Shown piece after piece: positions 1 through 12,070 of a DNA stretch of 64,000 bases (the stretch's first letter is position 1; the number at the start of each line of letters is the position of its first letter). Under the pieces are notes generated by a model. It was not told where the DNA came from. It did not search any database and was given only the letters and a program-made list of their open reading frames with translations. The position numbers and the translations under genes are program-made. This DNA is from Paracyclopina nana. Lineage: Eukaryota > Arthropoda > Copepoda > Cyclopoida > Cyclopettidae. The DNA lies in NCBI GenBank assembly GCA_019096065.1, contig JAGUCH010000009.1:5714001-5778000 (forward strand), read 5' to 3'.

Positions 1-828
1 CGCTAGATTCGCAGCGCCATCTATACTAGCAACTTGAGCAAGTACATTTGACATGGCTGCGCTAGACAGACGATCAAAAATGGGCAATTCCATGGCTTTG
101 GGAGCACTTGTGCCGAAAACTTTACTAATATGACATAAGGGCGTTCTCATATTGGACTTTAGCTTACCAAAACCTGATTTTGGTTAACCAAAAACCAGTT
201 TTCGGTAGGTAGCCACTACATAGAGCTTTACTAAAACCAGTTTTTGGTTAACCAAAATCAGGTTTTGGTAAGCTAAAGTCCAATATGAGAACGCCCTATA
301 ATCTACCGACAAAATGGCACCCTTTCAAGTCATATAACCATATGTAACTCACGTTATTTTCCAAGCAAATTTTCATTGTTGAAACCTAATTTTCTAGCCT
401 GTCTCTGCGGATCAGCCAATCAAATTGCTACTCGTAATCACGTGACAGGTTTCGCGCGCGGCAGTTTTTCCAAAAATACTTGCTCAAAAAGCGCCATCTG
501 ACGGAAAAGTTTGTCCCTCCGCTGGCTTATAGCGCCACTATAATGTTTTAGCCTTGTTTAATTTGCTCGTCTCAAATAATCCAAGGCGTCGAAGCTTGGA
601 TATCTAGCTAAAAGTAAATGATAATTAACGTAGGCCACCAAACCAACATAGTACAGAAAGTTTACTAATGCTCTAGAGAAATCCCTGCAGGCTTCCAATA
701 TGTTGCGAACAAAATGGCGGCTTGTTAGAAATAAGCCTCTGTTTGCGCTGTGAGCAACCTGTTGCAGCAGCAAGCTTTTACATTACATATATGTCAGTAA
801 TAACTAAAGCGGATGATACATATTTCAG
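1..828. other. Left flank, presumed synaptotagmin intron
   Basis: No coding exon is recognisable here. The first synaptotagmin exon begins at 829 with a split codon, so this stretch is read as intron, with earlier exons outside the window. It holds one short inverted-repeat element (138-296). GCGCCATCT-type words, also seen elsewhere in the window, occur near 30 and 490. Confidence 0.5.
138..296. repeat. Short MITE-like hairpin element
   Basis: Two arms of about 65 bp are nearly perfect reverse complements around a ~20-bp spacer. The ends read AGGGCGTTCTCATATTGGAC and its complement, and the arms contain TTTTGGTTAACCAAAA-like palindromes. ATA stands on both sides, a possible 3-bp target duplication. 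The same terminal word occurs on elements at 21071, 31421, 34065 and 35311, so this is probably the shortest member of that group. Confidence 0.75.
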
Positions 829-3800
829 GATTTCCCATTAACAAGCTCCAGTCACGCGTTCTTCACCTACATTGCTACGACTACGACAGATTCTCGAGAG
901 ACGACTCCATTGGAGAGATTCATCTTCCACTGTGTCAGGTATTGTTTTTTCTTTTACATACTGTGATACGTTTTCCTCGTGTAATAATTCAGTTTACCCA
1001 TCCCGACTCAGCTCTTTGATGTCATAGATCTTTCTAAGCATTTAGGGGTATATTAAATACTTTATGGAGCCAGAATTCAATTTTGGGGGACTTTAAGTTA
1101 TTTTACACCCCTAATTTTCCATGGAATGGATCAAATTCCAAAGAAAGTAAAAAAATGTGAGAGTAAGGCCTGGATCCGAACCTTCGACACATTGAATGGG
1201 AGTCCAATGATTTAACCTCTGAGCTATAGAAATTCTCCGATATTAAAATGGAAAAAACACTACTAAAATTACTGGTCTCGTAGGCTCGGGCTAGTAAAGC
1301 TAAACTCGTTTTTTTCCATTTATTCCATTGTGGCCCACAGTAAGAAAAATTCGTATTAATAAGGCCACGTTTTTTATTGCGTGATATTGCTTGTTACATA
1401 AGATATGAGGTAAACCTGCGTTTTGCACAATATTACATTCTTAATTTAGAGCATAAAAGCAATATGGAGCATTGTCTTGCAAGCTTATAAATAATGGCAG
1501 TATCGTGTTGCATTTTGGCTGAATCAAGCGTTATTTGCCCTGTCAGCCTTCAGTATTTGCCAGAAAAGAGGATTTCTTCCTTGTTGAATTATTTACTGCA
1601 TAGTGATATAGAATACCATATAACAATTAGGAGAGCACTTGACAACTCGCGCTGTTGTTATGGCTCCAAACTTGACAACACTCTTGGCTGTTAAGAAAAA
1701 CTCATCACTAATAATAACTAAATGGCCAATAATCGCATACTTATACAGAAACGACCAACTTGCCTGTTTCTCTAAGCTCAGAGGGTTTTCACATCCATTT
1801 TAGATAGAAAGGAACAGAATACCAGATGTGGATTTTTCCGCTATTCATGTTTTTTGGCGTTTTTCGCGGTTGAATGACGAAAATAGTGACATCTTGTATG
1901 AAATTTCCGCAAAAATAAATTGCTGCGCCATCTTGCGGAGTAATTCATACATTGCATTTGTAAATGTAGCCCTTAATTGTTTCTAACAGTTTTGAAAGGT
2001 TGCACCTAGCGCCATCTGGCCCAATTTGGTGGCATTTTATTCTTAGGACAAAAAACCTGCACTGTTATGAGTTGATCGGAAGTTTCGAGTTTCAGTTGTT
2101 TTTGTCAAGAGTTTTCCTATGTTCAGAATTGTCTTATGACAGCAGAAAAGTTTGCAAAAGCCACAATATTGGGTTTTTTCTCTCTCTACCTTCTTTGCTT
2201 TGTGGCTCTGCTTGGTTAGTGTAGCCAGAGAAACTTTTCTCTCGAATGTAGGAGCTAGCAGCTGCACAAGCACTCTGGGGGGATTTGGAGCAGTGTCAAA
2301 AAGGCCCAATTAAAGGCCCACCATCCTTTTTTTTTAAATCCACTGAAAATGATGCTTTTTTCAGGTCGACTTCACGGCCAAGCCAACCTATTGGCGGCCA
2401 TTGTATCCACCTGTCAAATTGAAGCTGGGAGAACTATTGGTGAGCCTCACCTACTTGCCAGCCAAAAACACTCTCACGATTGGAATTCTGAAGGCAAAAA
2501 ACCTGAAGGCCAAGGACATCAACGGCAAATCAGGTCAGTTGTCTTTTTCCACCACAAGATGTCAGCCTTGCCCGTTTTCCCATTTTCATAGTATCTGAGC
2601 ATAGAATAATGCATAATCCCAGCGGATTTAGCTTATTTACGTTAGGTATAACATATGGAAAACTACTAGAAAGCTCGCAGCCATTTCGCTGCTGCGTACA
2701 CATAATTATGCCGAGAGAAAGCTACAATTTCCCATATCGCAAATCCTTTTGAGATACGTACATATAACGTGTATGCTTGGCAACGTTCATGTAGATTGCG
2801 GCAGAGCTATCTAACAAGAGAGTATATGGCCACTTTGTTGCGTTTTGCGCCAGATTTTCCACTTGTTGAATGCCATTTTGGATTGTCCGTGCTGCAAAGA
2901 ATGCTTTATGTTAACGAGTTCAGCGTGCGAACCGACCGGCATTTCCACGGGCGAATTCGGCACTTTTATTCATCATTTTATAGCCTAATTCGTTGGATTT
3001 TTCAAACAAAATACGTTATAATTAATTAGTTATTTTGCATGAACAATCTGATATTTATATGTATAGTATTTTGAGTAGGTGCAGAAATTTGCGAAAATCA
3101 TGATTGTATCAAAGTTGACTTGAAGTCGATCTGATTTTTTTCTGTGGGTGTTGTTTATCGCGCATTTTCAGTAGGTGAACAGGACATTAAAGCCACTTTA
3201 TTTTCCAGATCCGTATGTCAAAGTGTGGCTCATGTTCGGGGATAAAAGGGTTGAGAAGAAGAAGACGCCGATCTACAAGTGCAACTTGAACCCGATCTTC
3301 AATGCCTCTTTCGAGTTTGACGTGCCATGGGAGCAAATCAGGGATTGCGCACTGGACGTGCAAGTCATGGATTTTGACACTGTGGGCAGAAACGAGCTCA
3401 TCGGCAAAATTCTCTTGGCATGTAAGAAGCAAAAAAGCCTTTGGAAAATACTTTCCGAGCGGAGCGTTACATATATATGCTAATTTCGAAAATGAGATAC
3501 ATACTGAAAGCACTATTTGCATAGTCACGCCATTTCAATAGCCCATAGCATAAAATGTATTTAAATAGCAGCTATTCAAATACATTCAGAGGCTATTTAA
3601 ATACGTTTTATGCTATGAGCTATTTAAATAGCGTGACTATACAAAAAATGCGAAAGACAAAGCCAGTATTTTAATAGCCTCTGAATGTATTTAAATAGCT
3701 GCTATTTAAATACGTTTTATGAAATGAGCTATTTAAATAGTGTGACTATGCAAAAAGAGCGAAAGACAAAGCCAGTATTTTAATAGCCTCTGAATGTATT

Positions 3801-4499
3801 TAAATAGCTGCTATTTAAATACGTTTTATGAAATGAGCTATTTAAATAGTGTGACTATGACAAAGAGCGAAAGACAAAGCCAGTATTTTAATAGCCTCTG
3901 AATGTATTTAAATAGCTGCTATTTAAATACGTTTTATGAAATGAGCTATTTAAATAGTGTGACTATGCAAAAAGAGCGAAAGACAAAGCCAGTATTTAAA
4001 TAGCCTCTGAATGTATTTAAATAGCTGCTATTTAAATACGTTTTATGAAATGAGCTATTTAAATAGCATGACTATGCAAAAAGTGCGAAAGACAAAGCCA
4101 ATGCTATGAGCTATTTAAATACATACAGAGGCTATTTAAATACATTTTATGCTATGAGCTATTCAAATAGCGTGACTATACAAAACTTGCGTAAGACTAA
4201 GCCAATATTTATAAGTTTTTTCTGCTCCAATGCCCACTGTGCATCCTTTTTTAAGTGGCTTTTTTCTCACTGTGCACCTACAAAAATAGTGTTTTTCCTA
4301 TTTAGCAAAGCTCCGCTCGAATGATCCGAGTCGGCAAAGCGCCGCTCCCCGCCTCGGACGCCTAACCCAAAAATCTGATTTTTTCAAATTTTCAGCCAAG
4401 AATGGGTCTGGTCCCTCAGAGATCAAACAGTGGCAAGACATGATTGCCAAGCCAAGACAGTCCATAGTTGTCTGGCATCGATTGAAGCCCGGTGACTAG
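829..4499 (+). CDS. Syt7: Synaptotagmin-7-like protein, C-terminal part (5' exons outside window)
   Basis: Exons 829-938, 2365-2533, 3209-3421 and 4396-4499 give 198 whole codons after a split first codon, ending at TAG. The first exon is the end of C2A, with the calcium-loop motif [10 protein letters not shown]. The next three make a full C2B: strand 1 ([10 protein letters not shown]), the loop [15 protein letters not shown], the polybasic strand KRVEKKK, NLNPIFN, the loop [12 protein letters not shown] and the WHRLKPGD C-terminus. GFP...YDRFSR and the [17 protein letters not shown] stretches resemble synaptotagmin-7 more than -1 or -4. Family role: a membrane-anchored calcium sensor that binds phospholipids and SNAREs during exocytosis or lysosome fusion. 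The last acidic ligand of C2B loop 3 is Glu where Asp is usual. The transmembrane part lies left of the window. Confidence 0.9.
1160..1235 (-). repeat. tRNA-like SINE head or tRNA relic
   Basis: Read on the minus strand this has a good A box (TAGCTCAGAGGTTA), an anticodon-like arm with loop CTCCCAT (anticodon CCC, glycine-like) and a near-consensus B box (GGTTCGGATCC). The acceptor ends do not pair and one base is extra in the anticodon arm, so a functional tRNA is unlikely. It lies in the first visible synaptotagmin intron. A SINE head or old tRNA pseudogene fits best. Confidence 0.5.
3530..4205. repeat. ~109-bp AT-rich satellite, about six units
   Basis: The marker CGAAAGACAAAGCCAGTAT recurs at 3651, 3760, 3868, 3977 and 4086, with a decayed version at 4190, giving spacings of 109, 108, 109, 109 and 104. 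Every unit carries several copies of the palindrome TATTTAAATA. The array lies in the last synaptotagmin intron and ends about 190 bp before the final exon. Confidence 0.9.
4300..4372. repeat. SINE-like tail with GCCTCGGACGCC box
   Basis: The words CCGCTCGAATGATCCGAG and CGCCTCGGACGCCTAAC here recur in diverged form at about 27910-27945 and 47845-47900, and partly at 6440-6475. At two of those sites a tRNA-like segment lies next to the box. This copy sits just before the last synaptotagmin exon. Confidence 0.5.
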
Positions 4500-6172
4500 A
4501 AGGCCAAAAAATCCCCTCAAGAAGTATTTCAAAGTATATCTTATATAGTAAAACGTACGGTTGTGTACATATAACTTTGCTTTGTTGCGAAAACGAAGAG
4601 AGGTAAAAAAGAACCACTTAATGTATATGCTTTCTCTAGAGTGAATCAATTTGATTTATGTTATGGTGTTTTTTGGCGTAAAAAAGTAGAAATGTTCTCT
4701 ATATATCAGTATAGTATACATGTTTTAAAAGCCACTGAAATAGCGAAAATACAACTTGATCTTGACAAAAATCCACGCAGACTAGCTAATTTGTAGATGA
4801 TTAGCCCATTTTTTCTTCGAAAAAGGATCGACATAAGCTCGGCGCATAATTGGATTGGTTTTACATGCAGATTTTTTGCAAGTGGCAAGGAGAAAAGTTT
4901 TGCACACTATTATCTTTGAGCTGTCAAGGTTAGGCTTGGATCCAGGCCTTCGAGTGTCGAAAGTTGAGCTATATCTGCAAAAGTCTTTTGATGAAGAAAA
5001 TTGCAAAAAAATTAGCTACAAAGGGCAACAACTGCCGTTGCAGGAAAATACCATTTTCGAAGTTGGTGCAAAAAAGGAGAGAAAAATTTCTATAGGAGAT
5101 TTCCCAATCACTGCATTATTTTGAATTATAGCATAACCTTTTCAATTGCAGGATTACGGTGAAATAACAATGCTGCTGTTTGGCAATAATTACTCTTTGG
5201 CTGATGCCGTAACAACTGCCGTAATGTATGTAGTGTGGCACTCGTTTCTTTCATCATGCTGAGATTTTGTCAGTTTTTTCGAACTCATCAACTGACGCAG
5301 TGACTCGTGAAGGGAAAAGTGAAGTAGCGCGTCAACAAGTGCACTGTTTTTGATGGAAAAAGTACGCGCGGACATCAGGGCGCGTCCAATTAAGATCTAC
5401 TGCTAGAACTATCTGTGATGATTAAAATTGGAAATTCAATCTTGCCTTTTTCACATTTTCAACTTGATATATATTTTTAGAAATATTAACCTTTTATTCA
5501 AACACTCGCGAAACAAAGTAGAAATGGACAGAATATTTCCGATTTTCTCCAATTTTTTTAAAGATAATTTTTTTGAGTCAATTTAAAAAAAAGTTAGGTG
5601 AGGTTTTGAGGTTTCCAACGGTGTGTGTTGAGCTATCATTGGGTTCTTCGCGTCATTAACTGTTTGTTTGAAAGTGTTAAGAAATCTACAGGACAGACTG
5701 TATGTTATAGCATATATTTTCCTGCCAAAATAAGAACACATTCGCTTTTCCTCCATTTTCGTCATTCAATTAGGCTTCAAAGAAGCGAAGTTTGTTGCAT
5801 TTCTAGCCATGTATGACGTGGCCGAGTTAATTGAGCGCTGCCAACATCACATATATGACAACCTATTTAAGCTGCATGAAATAACCTTGGGCATAAAATT
5901 GGAACGCAGTAGGCCTTAATGGAGCGCCCCTTCGAACACTGCATTGGAGTTCATACTTCTTCCAAGCTTTAGTCCATAAAATAATTTGCCAAGGAACGAT
6001 GCAAGCTCGAAATAAAAAGTGATCATAAATTGCTTTGCGAGGCCGCCGGCTCAGTGAGGCTTGAAATTAATATGAAATGTGCCAAAAAGGGCTTACACCA
6101 TTCCGCCCTCGTGAAGATTCAGTTACAAAGGAGGATGACGTAGGCTGAAAAGAAAAACTTATTTTCATTTCA
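4500..6172. other. Spacer between synaptotagmin and secreted-protein gene
   Basis: No convincing exon was found. Around 4915-4975 a degenerate piece (TTGGATCCAGGCCTTCGAGT followed by TTGAGCTATAT) resembles the tRNA-like repeat at 1160. Near 5683 the words GAAATCTACAGGACAGACTG match one end of the element at 43163-43877, so a decayed or one-ended copy is likely. The remainder is AT-rich. Confidence 0.5.
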
Positions 6173-8089
6173 ATGGCTACTACGTACCTTGGCCTTGCAC
6201 TATGCTGGCTCATGGTGGCCTTCATTGCACATCCTGCAACAGCTGAATGGGTGTGGAAGGAAGATGATGGAAGTCCTCAGCCAAAGGCCAGTTTTGCAGA
6301 CATCTTTGGCCATCATTACAGCCACAATTCCGTCTACTTGGAGGTAATTAATGCACAATCCCATTTGTTATTAGCTTTGAAAGAGCGTCTCCAAAAATAA
6401 AAAAAAATGGAGCAATTAGGATTCGAATCCTAGGCCGCTCGCGCGAGAGTTCAGAGCCCACTCAAATCGGACGCCCAAATAGAAATGTTTTTAAGCATGA
6501 TCCATCATTTTTCCGGGCATTTTCCTCTCCAAATAAAGAAAGCTCTTTAAAAAGCCTCTTGGAATGGCAGCAATACTTCTTCTTTCATCTTTTTTGAAGC
6601 TTTTGAAAAGACTCGATGGCCCGGGGAAATGTAGACGATGAAGCATTTAAACTGCTTTCTTTTTCAACAACAACAGGAAAATAATGGAGGCTCTGTGAGT
6701 AGCAGTTTTTTGGACGTCCACCATCCAGATTCCCCTTATGGCTTGATACAAGACGTGCTGAAGCCGACTCCACTTGAGGCCAATATCAATGATCTCAATC
6801 TAATGGACTTGGGAGGCCTCGAAAGTAACGAAGTGTGGCTCTCACAAGGGGATCTGCTCGTTCTCAAAGGTACGACTAATAAAGATTCAATTTCAAAGCT
6901 TTGTTCTTTCCCCATTCTTTGTCACAGGAGGGATAACGAACCAAAAAAACACATTTTGGCCGCCTCTGGATGATTACGAGGCTCCAATCAGGTATTTATG
7001 GGGCGTTGGAATAAGATCGAATTCGGAGTACAATTTTTAAGGCCGAATCGCTTGCGTCAAAAGATCATTTTAAGCTTCGAACGCGAAATTGGTAGAAATT
7101 GCTGCTCTTGGATTTCGGTGAGAAATCACCCGTAATTTAAGATTGTACACATATTTACGCACTGTAAACCAAATTTCCTCGTGAATAATTCACTTTACCG
7201 GTTGACTCAGCTTTTTTGCGCTCCCGATGCGCTATGAAGTAAATGATAAGCCTAGGGATATTTTTTACTAAGTAAATGGTAAATGAAAACCCTAGGGATG
7301 CTTCTTACTAAGTAAAAAATACCCCAAGGGTTTCCATTTACCAATTCGACCTAAATTGGCACTTATGGCCTACTATAGATCTTTTTACCCCATTCTGTCA
7401 TAAAAATTCGATCTAATCCCCGCTTCCCCCACAAACGGTTAAAATGCAAATAATTTTTCAGGCAATCTTTTGATGACCCCCTCAGTGGAAACAATCTGGC
7501 TTCCAATATAATTTCAAGCTCCAATGGCATAGTGAGTGTTTTGCCTCCACCCAGGACTAAGCTTGCTCCAACCAGTGAGACACTTGTCGTTAACAGGCAA
7601 CCTAGGACTCATTTTAGTCCATCTGTACCGGTGACAGTGCAACCCTTGCCATCCAGGAATCATCCAAGCTCTGGATTCGTGCCAGTGACGCCATCTTGGC
7701 TGAAAACCGCAACAATTAGTAGTAGTGCATCACCAAACAGCAAAATTGCTGGATTTGACCAACTGCTTTCAAGTATAGGCAATTCTGCCAAGGTGGTGAA
7801 GAGTAATGCGGGAAACGTCCGCGAGGCCAAAGTGGCGCCACCGTCGTCGTGGTCCCAAGTCCCTGGCAATGTGCCAATATTTCGGCAAATGCAGAGACCA
7901 CATCAAGCTGGTTCAAGTGTGCAAAACCACCCTTCAACAAGTGGTTCAGTAGTTACTAGAGTGCATTCAACAAGTGCTAATAATGCGGTTGTCAGACATG
8001 GAATAGTGCCAATAGTGAAACCGAGGCATAAGCATCCTGTTACCTATAATTCAAGAAGACACTACTACAACTTGGTGTACAAGCATTAA
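6173..8089 (+). CDS. Predicted secreted protein, unrecognised
   Basis: Four exons (6173-6343, 6677-6869, 6928-6991, 7462-8089) keep phase and give 351 residues ending at TAA. The first ~24 residues form a clear signal peptide: a hydrophobic core (LGLALCWLMVAFI) followed by small residues (PATA). The mature chain starts with an acidic, Trp-containing segment (EWVWKEDDG). The last exon, over half the protein, is low-complexity, rich in Ser, Pro, Val and Asn, and ends in a basic His/Tyr-rich tail (SRRHYYNLVYKH). No cysteine framework, catalytic motif or membrane segment is visible. The exon structure is well supported; the function is unknown. A secreted matrix or cuticle-associated protein is possible but is a guess. 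Confidence 0.75.
6405..6475 (-). repeat. tRNA-like SINE fragment
   Basis: On the minus strand this segment contains a T-arm-like hairpin (CCTAGGATTCGAATCCTA) preceded by CTCTCGCGCGAGCGG and a GGGCGTCCGATTTGAGTGGG box like the other SINE tails. It lies in the first intron of the secreted-protein gene. No full cloverleaf can be drawn. Confidence 0.5.
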
Positions 8090-8357
8090 AGAGCTCTGAG
8101 AGCGCAAATCGAGCATGTTCGCAGTCCATGATGTTTGCAACTTTCCTAAGAAGTCTGAAAAGAAGTTTGGCCACTCACACTCTTTATAAGGAGCAAAAAC
8201 GTGTACATGGTGGTTTTTCTGCCAACTTGGCACTCAATACTAGACAAGGGAATTCTCACACTACCACTGAGATCACTTCCAAGCAATTGGTTGCACAATC
8301 ATTGAAAAGAGTTTCTGCTCAGATTTCTACTTTTTGCCTACATCAAGAGATTCAGGC

Positions 8358-8610
8358 CAGATGGCGCCACTGTAAAGGGGGCAAAGTTACCAGTAGTGGA
8401 TTTTTTCGTTCAATGAGCATTTTGGCATTTTTGATGGGCGAGTGGGGAAAATAGAGTGTGAAGGCCCGTAAACAAAGTAACTTTTTTGAGTTTTGACACT
8501 TGCACACAAGATGGCGCCACTGTAGAGGGGGCAAAGTTGCCAGAAGTGGATTTTTTCGTTTAATGAGCATTTTGGCACTTTTGATGAGCCAGTGGTAGAC
8601 TGTGAAGGCT
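8358..8610. repeat. Two direct copies of the GATGGCGCCAC repeat
   Basis: Two copies about 150 bp apart each read AGATGGCGCCACTGTA, then GGGGGCAAAGTT, then a GTGGATTTTTTCGTT segment, then GAGCATTTTGGCA. Diverged relatives occur at about 16899-17000, 27673-27775 and 26895-26970, with weaker ones near 1810 and 18020. They lie just after the secreted-protein gene and before the 3' end of the F-box gene. Confidence 0.75.
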
Positions 8611-8672
8611 TTTTCACATGAACAAATTAGATTTTTGCGGATTTAATTACATAGTTCCGCAATTCTTTCGAG

Positions 8673-11600
8673 CTAGGCCCAATAGTCGAAAACACAGAGT
8701 TGCCCGATCGATCCCATGACAAGTCTCCGATCATCCAGGGCGATGCAGGTGACAGTTCGTGACAAGGACTTGACCCTGCGCACCAGGATCTTTTCATAGT
8801 CTTGAGGTTCGTAGGCTTCTTCCACAGCCTTGTTCAGGTCCCAGATGTGAATGTTTCCGTCCAGATCACGACTCGCGGCTCGATCCTGAGCTAATACTAA
8901 GCGCACTATCACGTTGCTGTGGCCAGCCAAGACTCGTATGCACGTAACGAGTTGGTGTGACAAGGTCCATATCCGGATCTAAAAATATGAAAAAAATCAT
9001 TAATTATCGCCATATGGCGTACGTACGTTTAATTGTCTGCGTATTCTTTATGAACTTTGCATCTTCTCAAGGCAAGGCTGCGTTCAGCTTCTTATTTTTG
9101 AAAAATATCAAGGAAAAAAATATGCGGGTTGCCTAAAACCCGCACCGACCCGCACTGACCCGCACCAAGCCGCGCCAACCCGCACCGACCCGCGCTGACC
9201 CACACTGACTGGCACAAACCGGCACTATACCGCACAAAACCAATAGAAAACAAAGAAAAGCTTAAAAAAGGTTGCTGCCAGCATGAACTTTTAAGCAAAA
9301 CTTCAAAAGCAATTTCAAACCCGAGCCAAGAAGTAACTTTATTCAAAGAGGTTACTGCAAAAGTTAGCTGGTAGCATGACCTTTCTGGCACAAGTGGCCT
9401 TTTTGGCCTTTGCAAGAAGAGTTATTGGAGTGGCTGGCAAAGAAAGAGCCATTTCTGCTCTCCTATGTAGCGAAGCAAAACTTCAAGTGCAATTTCAAAC
9501 CCGTGCCAAGAAGTAACTTTTTCAAAGTGGTTACTGCAAAAGTTAGCTGGTAGCATGATCTTTCTGGCACAACTGGCCTTTTTGGCCTATGCAAGAAAAG
9601 TTACTGCAGTGGCTGGCACAGAAAGAGCCATTTCTGCTCTCCCATGTAGTGAAGCAAAACTTCAAGTGCAATTTCAAACCCGCGCCAAGAAGTAACTTTT
9701 TTCAAAGTGGTTACTGCAAAAGAAGTAACTTTTTTTAAAAAAAGGCCAGTTGTGCCAGAAAGGTCATACCAACAGCTAACTTTTGCAGTAACCACTTTGA
9801 AAAAAGTTACTTCTTGGCGCGGGTTTGAAATTGCACTTGATGTTTTGCTTCACTACATGGGAGAGCAGAAATGGCTCTTTCTGTGCCAGCCACTGCAGTA
9901 ACTTTTCTTGCATAGGCCAAAAGGCCAGTTGTGCCAGAAAGATCATGCTACCAGCTAACTTTTGCAGTAACCACTTTGAAAAAAGTTACTTCTTGGCACG
10001 GGTTTGAAATTGCACTTGAAGTTTTGCTTCACTACATAGGAGAGAAGAAATGGCTCTTTCTGTGCCAGACACTGAAGTAACTTTTCTTGCATAGGCCAAA
10101 AAGGCCAGTTGTGCCAGAAAGGTCATACCAACAGCTAACTTTTGCAGTAACCACTTTGAAAAAAGTTACTTCTTTCTCGGGTTTGAAGTCCCACTTGAAG
10201 TTTTGCTTCGCTACATAAAAGAGCAGAAATGGCTCTTTCTTGGCCAGCCACTGCATTAACCACTTTGAAATTTGAAGTTTAAAGTTCATGCTAGCTAGCA
10301 CCTGACATTTCCACTTGAACTTATGCATTATTAAATAGTTTTGATAAAACCGCTTATTCATAGCCAGTTGTACCAATAAGCTCTAGCTTGCTACTAATGT
10401 TGTTGCTAATTTTTTGGTTGGTGTGGTATGGTGCGGGTTGGTGCGGCTTGGTGCGGGTCGGTGCGGCTTGGTGCGGGTCGGTGCGGGTCGGTGCGGGTCG
10501 GTGCTGGTCGGTGCAGGTTGGTGCGGGTCGGTGCAGCTTTTAGACGCGGCCAAAAATATGGACCAATTTTGGTGAAAAATAGTGAAATGTCAAGGTAGAA
10601 AATTTGCTGTTTTTCAGGATATTTGGCCAGGTGAACTGGGCCCTAAAGTCTTGCTAGTCTTGATAAGGGTATAATTATCCAATTAAGAGGAATATAATAG
10701 TTATTGGCTCGTTTTTCAACGTACCAGTTTGTCATGGCCTCCGGTGATGAGGTTGCCATTATCCTCCATAAAACGGCAACAAGTGAAGGTCAGGTCTGAA
10801 AGGTTGGCAAGAGGTTCGATCTCCATGAAGCGAAAAATGAGCACATTTCCAGCATGGACATTGTTGAATGTCCCACTCCATTCCAGAACAGCGAGGTGTG
10901 AGTCGTTGAAATCCATATTGAAAATGGGGAAAAGGTCCTGAAAAATTAATAAAAAAGACACGTGACATTTACCGTAACATAACTATCCTAGTCTTAGCAT
11001 CAGATTAAAAGCTTTACATAAAACTAAGCCTATTTTTGGCCTCTTTCTTTTCATAACCTCAAAGCCACAATTTTGAAAGGAGGATTTTTCCACTCGATTA
11101 GCCACATATTGTGCTGTCACACATTTTTTTTTTTAATTTACTACATGAAATGGACAAAAGGCACATGACCCAAATTGAGTCCAAGGGCTGCCATGGAAGT
11201 GTGCTTGTCAGCAACGTTGCAAGGTCATTTTTTGGCTCGTGCTCAACTCAGCTTTTTGGCAGTTATTCCAAAGTTGAGGAATCCAAATCAGCAATTGCGT
11301 TTCAAGCCCCACAATGATAAAACTTTTTAGAGCTTGAATAACAAAGAGTGCAGTACCTCGTAGATGGCAAAAATGACAGGTAGTTCGACAGGTGAGACAA
11401 TTTGACGGACACTGATGCAGCCCACGTCGTAGGCGATGCCAAAGTGAGCTGTCACCAAAAGGTCGTTTTTGGCCTTGACAACCTCGATGCGACCAAAAAG
11501 CTGCTTTTGGCACAGCATTTCTCCGCCGTCGTCGAGAGACCAAATGGCCAGGATGCCATCTTGGGATCCGCTCACAATGTAATCCCTGATTCAGACATAT

Positions 11601-12070
11601 GCAATTAATCTTCAATATACTATAATTGTGACATATCCATTATACCTGGAATCCAGGCTGAAAAGATCTATTGACGCTATGATGGCCTTGTGGCCTTGCA
11701 AGGTGAGCAGACGGTCTCCAGAGGCTGAGGCTGACACCATGATGGTCTCGTCGACTCCACAGATGATTTTGCTGCTGTTGGCGTAGATCCGGGCTGTGTT
11801 AACCAGTCCTGGTGCAATTATGGGTCTCTCCTTGTGCGTGCCAAATTTCCAGTCATGCCTGAGTTTTCTCCTCAACTTGAGCTGTTCAATGTTGGAGCAC
11901 CTAATGAAGTTATAGACCACTTTGCAAGATTGCTTGAACCTAATGAAGCTCGCGTAGTCGAGGTAGGAAAGGATCTTCTCGGCCACGTCCAAAAATCCGC
12001 CTCGGTTCACATCAAAGAGAAGGCTGAAGTAGTCACAGCTCATTGCAGCACTTGTCACTTGATCCTCCAT
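8673..12070 (-). CDS. F-box and WD40-repeat protein
   Basis: Minus-strand exons 12070-11646, 11585-11357, 10937-10725 and 8978-8673 join in phase to give 390 residues ending at TAG. Residues ~20-65 look like an F-box (FLDVAEKILSYLDYASFIRF), followed by a linker and WD40 blades with typical ends: LTLQGHKAIIASI, VSGSQDGILAIWSL, GGHDKLIRIWTL, LAGHSNVIVRLV and DGNIHIWDL. Proteins of this build are substrate adaptors of SCF (Skp1-cullin-F-box) ubiquitin ligases, the beta-propeller binding the target. The paralogue (FBXW number) cannot be assigned. The third intron is 1.75 kb and almost filled by a foldback element; the other two are 60 and 419 bp. The chosen ATG gives a short natural lead-in to the F-box. 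Confidence 0.85.
9120..10545. repeat. ~1.4-kb foldback with arrayed arms
   Basis: The left edge (about 9135-9235) is a degenerate array of CGCACCGACC-like decamers; the right edge (about 10430-10535) is the complementary GGTGCGGGTC array. Inside, a ~190-bp unit (marker GAAGTAACTTTTTTCAAAGTGG) is repeated about twice in the left arm and reappears inverted about three times in the right arm, with the turn near 9735. There is no long ORF. The whole structure lies within the last intron of the F-box/WD40 gene. Confidence 0.85.

Noticed and set aside
1160-1235. Functional tRNA-Gly (CCC) gene
   Set aside because: Acceptor stem does not pair and the anticodon arm has an extra base.
3530-4205. CRISPR array
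   Set aside because: Units are ~109 bp with no unique spacers and lie in a eukaryotic intron; it is a satellite.
4855-5124. 89-codon plus-strand ORF
   Set aside because: Contains a degenerate tRNA-like repeat piece, no domain, and no splice partners.
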